Positions 43,403 through 49,914 of a DNA stretch of 49,914 nt are shown in pieces; the stretch's first letter is position 1; the number at the start of each line of letters is the position of its first letter. Both the position numbers and the translations under genes were made by a program. Source of the DNA: CAZBSE01 sp964578625 (lineage in GTDB: Bacteria; Actinomycetota; Humimicrobiia; Humimicrobiales; Humimicrobiaceae); assembly GCA_964578625.1 (NCBI GenBank), contig CAZODQ010000013.1:1-49914 (forward strand), given 5' to 3'. The notes under the pieces were generated by a model that was given only the letters and a program-made list of their open reading frames with translations, was not told where the DNA came from and searched no databases.

Positions 43403-45862
43403 ATGGAAAAAAGTATAATCGACACAAAAAAGGCAAAGGATATTAGTACTGCGGATTTATTTAAAAAACTGTCTTCAAGCAAAAAAGGACTATCCGGTAA
43501 TGAGGCAAAAAAGAGGCTGGAACAATTTGGACCAAATGAAATATCGGAAAAAAAGACTAACACCTTATTAAAATTCCTTAAATATTTTTGGGGCCCTATT
43601 CCCTGGATGATCGAAATAGCATTGATCCTTTCGGCTGTCCTAAGACATTGGGAGGATTTCGGGGTTATTCTTTTACTGTTGATGATCAATGCAGTTGTAA
43701 GATTCTCTGAAGAACATAGGGCAGATAACGCAATAGAAATGTTAAAAAAAAGATTGGCTATAAAAGCCAGAGTGCTTCGCAATGGCAAATGGCAGGAAAT
43801 TTCGGCAAGAGAACTTGTACCAGGGGATATGATAAGAGTCCGTCTGGGTGATATAATACCTGCCGATATCAAGCTTGTTGAAGGCGATTATTTGTCTGTG
43901 GATGAATCTGCGCTGACAGGGGAGTCATTACCAGTAGAAAAAGACACATCGGATGTGGGATATTCGGGGTCTATTATCCGCCAGGGCGAGATGGACGCAT
44001 TGGTTGTAAGCACTGGAATGAATACCTATTTTGGGAAAACAACTAAACTGGTAGAGGAAGCAAAAACCACAAGCCATTTTCAAAAGGCTGTCATAAAGAT
44101 AGGCAATTATTTAATAATCATATCTATTACATTAGTTATTATCGTATTTATAGTAGAGTTATTACGCCATCAGAAAATCATTGAGACCCTTCAGTTCGGA
44201 TTGGTCCTTATAATAGCAGCTATACCGGCTGCTCTTCCGGCAGTATTGTCGGTCACTATGGTGGTCGGGGCTACTGTCCTTGCCAGAAAGGGCGCTATTG
44301 TCAGTAAGCTCCTCGCCATTGAGGAGATGGCTGGTGTGGATATTCTATGTTCAGATAAAACAGGGACCATTACTAAAAACGAACTCTCCGTAGAGGAAGT
44401 CATACCCATTGGGGATTTCAGTAAAAATGAAGTATTTCTTTACGGCAGTCTTGCTTCAAGAGAAGAAGACGAAGATCCCATCGATAATGCAATCATAGCC
44501 AGGAGTAAAGATATAAAGGAAGTCACCAGATCTATTGGTGATTATAAGGTCTTAGACTTTAAACCTTTTGATCCTGTTAAAAAAAGAACAGAGTCTGTTG
44601 TGGAAGGTCCTGGTAAAAATAATTTTAAAGTATCAAAAGGAGCACCGCAGGTAATCCTGTCATTGATAGGCGAGGATAAAAAATTAGCTGAAGACATCGA
44701 TGATAAAATAGACAGCCTGGCAAAAGACGGATATCGTGCACTTGGCATCGCAAAAACCAGTAAAAATGGAAAATGGAATTTCATCGGTCTTATCGGACTA
44801 TCTGATACTGCCCGTGAAGATTCGGCAGAAACGATAAAAGAGGCGCAGTCTATGGGTTTGAATGTCAAGATGCTGACAGGAGACCATACCGCTATTGCCA
44901 AGAAAATAGCGAAGGATGTCAATTTGAATACGAATATTGCGCCTGCATCATTATTAATAGATATGGAAGATGATAAAGCCGAAGAGATTATTGAAAATTC
45001 TAATGGTTTCTCAGAGGTCTTTCCCGAACATAAATATCATATTGTAGAACTGCTGCAGAAGAAAAATCATATCGTAGGTATGACAGGTGATGGGGTAAAC
45101 GATGCCCCGGCACTAAAGAAGGCCGATATAGGGATTGCAGTCGCTGGAGCTACAGATGCTGCAAAATCCGCCGCAGACATAGTTTTTACCAGACCGGGCC
45201 TATCTGTGATTGTCGAAGCATTAAGACAGAGCCGGAAAATATTCATGCGTATGAACAATTATGCGATCTATCGCATAGCTGAAACCATAAGGGTTCTGTT
45301 TTTTTTAGTTTTAAGCATCTTAATATTCAAATTCTACCCTCTGACTGCTATAATGGTTGTTCTTCTTGCCCTCCTTAATGACATACCTATAATGATGATT
45401 GCATATGATAATGCGAAACTTTTAAAATACCCTGTCCGCTGGAAGATGAGCAGCGTTCTTGAGGTTTCCACTATGCTGGGAATTGTAGGGGTGATATCAA
45501 GTTTTGGTTTTTTCTTAATTGCCAGAAATATCCTTAGTCTTGATCCATCAATAATTCAGACTCTTGTTTTTCTAAAATTAATTGTTTCGGGACACTTAAC
45601 AATTTACCTTACTAGAACCGGCAAGCATTCTTTTTGGATCAGACCATTACCTTCACTCAGATTGTTCCTTACCGCGGAATTTACACAGATTGCAGCAACA
45701 TTTTTTGCAGCATACGGGTTACTGATGACCGGGATAGGATGGAAACTGGCAGGATTCGTATGGGGATATGCAATTACCATGTTTATTGTTACAAATTATA
45801 TAAAGGTATTTTATTACAAGACAGTGGATTATATAAAAAGAAAATCAGGCCAGTCCAAATAG
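43403..45862 (+). CDS. P-type proton-efflux ATPase (type IIIA)
   Basis: The 819-residue protein is a plasma-membrane H+-ATPase of the P3A group, known from plants, fungi and some archaea and bacteria. The phosphorylated Asp is D318 (CSDKTGTIT), the dephosphorylation loop is TGES at 172-175, and TGDGVNDAPALKKADIG is the hinge. An N-terminal cation-ATPase domain begins at about 12. Around ten helices are present. It exports protons at the cost of ATP, which could generate or adjust the membrane gradient. The amino-acid permease converges on it 48 nt away. Confidence 0.9.
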   Translation: MEKSIIDTKKAKDISTADLFKKLSSSKKGLSGNEAKKRLEQFGPNEISEKKTNTLLKFLKYFWGPIPWMIEIALILSAVLRHWEDFGVILLLLMINAVVRFSEEHRADNAIEMLKKRLAIKARVLRNGKWQEISARELVPGDMIRVRLGDIIPADIKLVEGDYLSVDESALTGESLPVEKDTSDVGYSGSIIRQGEMDALVVSTGMNTYFGKTTKLVEEAKTTSHFQKAVIKIGNYLIIISITLVIIVFIVELLRHQKIIETLQFGLVLIIAAIPAALPAVLSVTMVVGATVLARKGAIVSKLLAIEEMAGVDILCSDKTGTITKNELSVEEVIPIGDFSKNEVFLYGSLASREEDEDPIDNAIIARSKDIKEVTRSIGDYKVLDFKPFDPVKKRTESVVEGPGKNNFKVSKGAPQVILSLIGEDKKLAEDIDDKIDSLAKDGYRALGIAKTSKNGKWNFIGLIGLSDTAREDSAETIKEAQSMGLNVKMLTGDHTAIAKKIAKDVNLNTNIAPASLLIDMEDDKAEEIIENSNGFSEVFPEHKYHIVELLQKKNHIVGMTGDGVNDAPALKKADIGIAVAGATDAAKSAADIVFTRPGLSVIVEALRQSRKIFMRMNNYAIYRIAETIRVLFFLVLSILIFKFYPLTAIMVVLLALLNDIPIMMIAYDNAKLLKYPVRWKMSSVLEVSTMLGIVGVISSFGFFLIARNILSLDPSIIQTLVFLKLIVSGHLTIYLTRTGKHSFWIRPLPSLRLFLTAEFTQIAATFFAAYGLLMTGIGWKLAGFVWGYAITMFIVTNYIKVFYYKTVDYIKRKSGQSK

Positions 45863-45910
45863 GGAGCCGATATATACTGCATAGAAATCCCGCTAGATAA
45901 TAGGTGTTTT

Positions 45911-47209
45911 TCAAGATTTTTTTGAGGATTTGATAGTTCTTCTTGTTAATTTTCTGTAAACAAACTCAATCATAAAAGATAGACCGATCATTGAAGTAAA
46001 AACTATTAATTGCCTGGGATTGTTGATTGTCTGCTGAATCAAAAGGATTATTAACGCAGTAAAACAAATAACTGCCCCGATTATTGAGATCCATTTTTTT
46101 GACCCTGTAGCTGAGAAAAGTTTGGCATTGGAAATATTAACAGCTGTAAAAATAAGTAAAAAACCGGAGCTTCCCATAGTAGAGATGCTTGTCAGATCAA
46201 ATAAGTTGGCTACTAGAAGTGTGATACCGCAAGTAATAAGCAGACCTTCGAGAGGGCGGTTCCATATCTTTTTTTCTAACTCTGCAGGCAATTCCCCGTC
46301 CTTGGCTATTGTATAACTGATCTTAGCTGCTCCATACAGCGTGGCATTTATGGCAGAACTTGTCGAAAGCAGCGCTGCAACGGTAATAAGAATAAATCCT
46401 GCATTGCCTAGGAAAGGTTTTGCCGCTTCAGCAAGTGCATAATCCTTGCTGTCTATTATTTTATTAATAGCCAGGTTCCCGACAGTTACCAGAGATACCA
46501 GAAAATATAGCACTATTACAAATCCTACTGAAGAGTAATATGCAAGAGGTAGGTTCCTTTTTGGATTTTTTATGTTTTCAGCAGTATTTGCTATAAGTTC
46601 AAAACCTTCATAAGCCAGGAATATGATCATCCCTCCAGCTATTAATTGAACGGGGTTGCTCCATGCTTGAGGTTGTATTTGCTTGTAATTTATACTGAAT
46701 AACCCTACCCCGATAAATATGAATAATATTATGATTTTTAAGACCACGATATATATTTCAGACCTGCCTACCGCCCTGCTTCCCATAAAATTCAAGCTAG
46801 TGAATAAAACAATTATCGTGCTTATAAATATATGTTTCCACAACAACTGGGCAGCCTGAGGAAAGAAACTGGCAGCATAACTGCCGAAAGCATAAGCATA
46901 TAATGAAAGCATCACTATATAACTTAACCATAAAAGGATATTCAGACTTCCGGTCAATATTCCAGGACCAAATGCTTTAAACAAGAATTCGACTGTGCCA
47001 CCACGGCTGGGGAATCTTATAGATAATTTTGTGTAAGAATAGGAAGTAGCCAGTGCAATGATGCCTGCAAGTATAAAAGCAACGGGAGCGCCTCCTTTGG
47101 AAAATTGGACAGCCAGACCCAGTACTGCAAAAATACCTCCGCCTACCATGCCGCCGATGCCTATGGAAAGCGCCGACCAGTATCCTATGGTTTTTTTTGT
47201 TTTACTCAT
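45911..47209 (-). CDS. APC-family amino acid permease
   Basis: The 432-residue protein has twelve helices and the APC superfamily start (ALSIGIGGMVGGGIFAVLG), followed by TKLSIRFPSRGGTVEF and the GFELIANTAENIKNPKRN loop. It takes up or exchanges amino acids by proton or sodium coupling; the substrate is open. It stands alone, convergent with the proton ATPase. Confidence 0.9.
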   Translation of the reverse strand: MSKTKKTIGYWSALSIGIGGMVGGGIFAVLGLAVQFSKGGAPVAFILAGIIALATSYSYTKLSIRFPSRGGTVEFLFKAFGPGILTGSLNILLWLSYIVMLSLYAYAFGSYAASFFPQAAQLLWKHIFISTIIVLFTSLNFMGSRAVGRSEIYIVVLKIIILFIFIGVGLFSINYKQIQPQAWSNPVQLIAGGMIIFLAYEGFELIANTAENIKNPKRNLPLAYYSSVGFVIVLYFLVSLVTVGNLAINKIIDSKDYALAEAAKPFLGNAGFILITVAALLSTSSAINATLYGAAKISYTIAKDGELPAELEKKIWNRPLEGLLITCGITLLVANLFDLTSISTMGSSGFLLIFTAVNISNAKLFSATGSKKWISIIGAVICFTALIILLIQQTINNPRQLIVFTSMIGLSFMIEFVYRKLTRRTIKSSKKS

Positions 47210-47383
47210 ATGTAATCATATTATCATTTTTGATTTAATACCGGAATCGGCAAAAGAGTTGAAGTACTGTCCTAATGACCAGTTAAAAACTCTCCTTTTT
47301 ATCCGTAGAAACTATACTTACTGCTGTTACCATAATTTATCCATAAATTTATAATAATTGCATGTATTTTATAAATATATTAA

Positions 47384-47701
47384 TTGCGGAGTACGATAAC
47401 GAATAAAAATATCCTGGTCAAAGTAGATGTTCCAGGCATGAAGATGGAAAATATTAATGTATCTGTGGATAACGATATGTTGAGCATTTAGGTGGAAAGA
47501 AAGATTGAAAAAGAAGAAAAGGGGAAAGATTTTATAAGAATGGAAAGAGGATTTGGTTTGTTCTGCAGATCGTTCAGCCTGGGTGTTGCTGTAAAACAAA
47601 ATCAGGTAAGAATTTCTTATAAAGATGGTGTGCTTGAGGTTTCTCTTCCCAAAGCGGAGGCAAGAAAAGCTAAAAAAATAAAAATTGAAGGCGGTAAGTA
47701 A
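47384..47701 (+). pseudogene. Decayed Hsp20 small heat-shock protein
   Basis: The remnant reads NKNILVKVDVPGMKMENINV, SVDNDMLSI, a TAG stop (47489-47491), then VERKIEKEEKG and onward to the end KIKIEGGK. This is the alpha-crystallin domain of Hsp20: GVAVKQNQVRISYKDGVLEV is its typical C-terminal part. The stop sits where the family has Lys (LTIKGERK). The N-terminal arm is absent. A partial protein restarting at GTG 47492 could still be made but would lack half of the fold. Confidence 0.8.
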
Positions 47702-47708
47702 TACATAT

Positions 47709-47756
47709 ATTGGACGGCTGGTGTCATATTTTATTAATATGGCACTGCCGTCCAAT
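47709..47756 (+). terminator. Long hairpin after the Hsp20 relic
   Basis: ATTGGACGGC and GCCGTCCAAT pair perfectly, with an inner TGTCATATT/AATATGGCA stem closing the loop. It begins 7 nt after the stop codon. No clear T-run follows. It was probably the terminator of the dead gene. Confidence 0.5.
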
Positions 47757-47874
47757 AATTTGACCCTCTGATAAATTTTCTTTTATTATTCTTGTTTGTA
47801 TTCATATTATATAACCTTTGTTTTATACTTATATCCAAATATAAGAATACGGTTTTATTTTTAGGTTTTATAGA

Positions 47875-48888
47875 ATGCTTAAAATAAAAAATGAAGGTAT
47901 TATTTTAAAAAAAACTGATCTTGACTTTGAAGCCAGAGGTGTTTTAAATCCTGCCTGTATAAAGGTAGGAAATACGGTCCATATGTTTTACCGGGCAATA
48001 GGCAAGTATAACGTATCCTCAATAGGGTACTGCCGGTTGGTTAATAATAAGGTCGTTAAAAGATCAGACAAACCGGTATTGGTCCCCGAATATGATTATG
48101 AAAAAAGAGGCATAGAAGACCCCAGAATAGTCTCTATAGAGGGTTTATATTATATGACCTATACAGCATATGACGGAGAGAATGCAATGATTGCCTATGC
48201 TGTAAGCAATGATCTGGTTAATTTTAAAAAAGGTGGGATAATATCTCCCAGGATCACATATGAAGAAGCAGATAAAATTTTTAGAGAGATAAATATTGGC
48301 CGCAAATATGATTATTTTGAAAAACTTTACGAAAAAAATTTTGGGAAAGATGTACTCTTATGGGATAAGGATGCCAGTCTTTTCCCTAGGAAAATTGGCG
48401 GTAAATATGCTCTTCTTCACCGTATACTTCCCAGTATCCAGGTTTCTTTTTTTAGTGATTTTTCGGAACTGAATTATAAATATTGGAAAAAATATCTGGA
48501 GAGTATAAATAATTATGTGGTCATAGACCCGGAATATTCCTTCGAAAGTGAATATGTGGGAACAGGCTGTCCGCCGGTGGAAACACCCGAAGGATGGCTG
48601 CTTATTTATCATGGTGCCGAAAGAGTGGAAAATGATCTGCATTATCATTCAAGTGCAGCTTTGTTGGATATTGATGATCCTATGATCGTATGTAAACGGC
48701 TTAAGAGACCTTTATTCTCACCGTCTGACAATTGGGAAAAAGTTGGGAATGTCAATAATGTCGTATTTCCCACCGGAGCGATAATTGACAAGAATAGACT
48801 TTATATCTATTATGGTGCAGCAGATAAGCTTATAGCTTTAAAATCAGTATTATTGGAGGAATTGCTGAAGGAATTAAAAAAGAGTTGA
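47875..48888 (+). CDS. GH130 glycoside phosphorylase/hydrolase
   Basis: The 337-residue protein is a five-bladed beta-propeller of family GH130. FEARGVLNPACIKVGNTVHM, YRAIGKYNVSSIGY, GIEDPRIV (proposed catalytic D82) and the late NNVVFPTGAI are typical. Most GH130 enzymes phosphorolyse or hydrolyse beta-mannosides. The exact linkage specificity is not visible. A glycosyltransferase gene follows 7 nt later, so the pair probably makes and recycles one oligosaccharide. Confidence 0.85.
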   Translation: MLKIKNEGIILKKTDLDFEARGVLNPACIKVGNTVHMFYRAIGKYNVSSIGYCRLVNNKVVKRSDKPVLVPEYDYEKRGIEDPRIVSIEGLYYMTYTAYDGENAMIAYAVSNDLVNFKKGGIISPRITYEEADKIFREINIGRKYDYFEKLYEKNFGKDVLLWDKDASLFPRKIGGKYALLHRILPSIQVSFFSDFSELNYKYWKKYLESINNYVVIDPEYSFESEYVGTGCPPVETPEGWLLIYHGAERVENDLHYHSSAALLDIDDPMIVCKRLKRPLFSPSDNWEKVGNVNNVVFPTGAIIDKNRLYIYYGAADKLIALKSVLLEELLKELKKS

Positions 48889-48895
48889 TGATTTC

Positions 48896-49914
48896 ATGTC
48901 TAAAACTAAACCAATAGTTTTAATTTCAAGTTATTACCCCAGGTTATGCGGAATTGCAACGTTTTGCGAGGAAGCTAGAGAATTCATTCAAAAGGCAAAT
49001 CCAGAAAGAGAAGTTTTGGTAATAAGTCATACAGACAGTTCGGGTCAAGGAGTTTATCCTATAATAGATACCACAAATCGTTTCTGGTGGAAACCGGTTG
49101 AAAAGAAAATAAAAAAATTATCTCCTTATGTGGTTCATATACAACATGAGTACGGCCTGTACGAATATATAGATAATAGGGGGATAGGGGATAGAAATCA
49201 GGGATTTATTGAGTTTTTAGGCTCCATAAATGAATTCCCTATTGTAGTAGAACCGCATACCATACATGGTAGATTAAAAGAATTTGAAGAAAATTTTATT
49301 TATCAGTTATGTGAAGGCGCTGACGTGGTTATATTCAAAAGTGATTATCAGAAGTGGCGGCTGAATTGGACTTTTACTCGAAGAGGATGGAAGATGCCTA
49401 AAAATATTATGATAATACCTCATGGGGCAAGGGAGGATAAAAGCTGGGGCGAAAAAGATATTCCAAAACTAAAAAATGATCTCGGCCTGAATAAATTTAG
49501 TTATTTAAGCAATAATTTGGTAGGACTTATCGGCTGGATACAGTCAAATAAAAGATGGGATATATTAACATCTATTTGGGAAGATATAATCCGGGAAATA
49601 AAAACAAGAACCGGCGAGGATTGGGACTTGCTGGCAGCCGGTGCAATGAGAGATAAAGCTCATACAGAAGATTATGATCATTATAGAAAAAGCGTGGAAA
49701 TCTTAGAAAAGAAGGGCATTGCACATTATTATGAATTCATTCCAAGAGGAGATATTTATTACAAAGTTATGGCAGTATGTAATTTTATTGTCTTGCCGAC
49801 GGTTGATGAGACGCAGTCGGGAACACTTGCAAGAATTATTGCTTTAAGAAAGCCTTATATAACCACAGCTCCTCTGGAAGCATTAACGGCGCAAACTCTT
49901 GAAAGCGATGGGGG
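48896..49914 (+). CDS. Glycosyltransferase (GT4-like), cut by window end
   Basis: The first 339 residues are present. SSYYPRLCGIATFCEEAREF is the N-terminal start of GT-B transferases. HIQHEYGLYEY and PHTIHGRLKE line the acceptor side. IPHGAREDKS, GLIGWIQSNKRWDIL and VLPTVDETQSGTLARIIAL are the nucleotide-sugar half, the last resembling the E-x7-E region in GT4. No signal or membrane helix is visible, so it acts in the cytoplasm. It is coupled to the GH130 gene by a 7-nt gap. A mannosyl donor is likely from that context but unproven. Confidence 0.8.
   Translation, partial: MSKTKPIVLISSYYPRLCGIATFCEEAREFIQKANPEREVLVISHTDSSGQGVYPIIDTTNRFWWKPVEKKIKKLSPYVVHIQHEYGLYEYIDNRGIGDRNQGFIEFLGSINEFPIVVEPHTIHGRLKEFEENFIYQLCEGADVVIFKSDYQKWRLNWTFTRRGWKMPKNIMIIPHGAREDKSWGEKDIPKLKNDLGLNKFSYLSNNLVGLIGWIQSNKRWDILTSIWEDIIREIKTRTGEDWDLLAAGAMRDKAHTEDYDHYRKSVEILEKKGIAHYYEFIPRGDIYYKVMAVCNFIVLPTVDETQSGTLARIIALRKPYITTAPLEALTAQTLESDG

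Noticed and set aside
47058..47354. Plus-strand reading frame overlapping the permease start
   Set aside because: Most of it is antisense to the amino-acid permease, and the remaining part has no ribosome site or recognisable family.
1208..47491. Stop-codon reassignment, because several relics have one in-frame stop
   Set aside because: The interrupting codons differ (TAA at 1208, TAG at 17283 and 47489), intact genes also end in TAG and TAA, and the relics carry other lesions such as frameshifts and missing starts.

Overview
The window is AT-rich bacterial DNA, gene-dense on both strands, with no rRNA, tRNA or CRISPR array that I can see. The gene set points to an anaerobe that must cope with traces of oxygen: desulfoferrodoxin, an A-type flavodiiron protein, a hemerythrin, four radical SAM enzymes and a NapH-like ferredoxin membrane protein. 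A LytR-CpsA-Psr (LCP) wall protein and several predicted lipoproteins suggest a monoderm-type envelope. I cannot fix the phylum from this sequence; Firmicutes-like, Atribacterota-like or anaerobic Actinobacteriota lineages would all fit.

Layout. 1-1.3 kb is an accessory edge: an IS-end-like remnant, a possible folded RNA, a ParD-like/RelE-like toxin-antitoxin pair whose toxin seems to start at ATT, and a decayed small membrane protein gene. 1.4-3.6 kb holds a HemW-like radical SAM gene followed by a second radical SAM gene. 4.5-5.6 kb is a DUF4861 gene of visibly higher GC. 5.9-6.9 kb is a PadR regulator and membrane protein with twin operators. 7.4-11.8 kb has a DUF3298-type lipoprotein, a DUF4173-type membrane protein, the NapH-like protein and a CoA-binding protein. 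12.3-15.6 kb groups an FNR-type reductase, a hemerythrin, a second HemW-like gene and a TetR regulator. 15.9-22.8 kb is mostly surface and small conserved genes broken up by gene relics. 23-27.4 kb has a PAS-GGDEF-HD-GYP signalling protein and a complete ZnuABC-type metal importer. 27.6-32.8 kb has an acyl ligase-ACP-acyltransferase fusion, desulfoferrodoxin, the flavodiiron protein and a TIGR02757 protein. 32.8-40 kb has a DUF4214-LCP fusion, a MATE pump, a B12-type radical SAM protein and a reverse-strand rhodanese/ATP-grasp/MFS operon. 40-47.2 kb has an alpha/beta hydrolase, phosphoglycerate mutase overlapping a PfkB kinase, a P-type proton ATPase and an amino-acid permease. The end holds an Hsp20 relic, a GH130 gene and a glycosyltransferase that runs off the window.

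Two themes stand out. First, the AT-rich gaps repeatedly contain recognisable dead genes: a DPSL-type ferritin, Hsp20, a LigD phosphoesterase piece, a DUF2807 protein, a cytochrome b5-like start, and perhaps an Nramp start and a flavodoxin-like end. Several concern oxygen, iron or stress, so the lineage may be shedding such functions while keeping its superoxide and oxygen reductases. Second, the best candidates for something undescribed are the rhodanese-ATP-grasp-MFS operon, where the ATP-grasp looks circularly permuted; the two loci of HemW-like proteins that share a distinctive C-terminal signature; and the DUF4214-LCP fusion.
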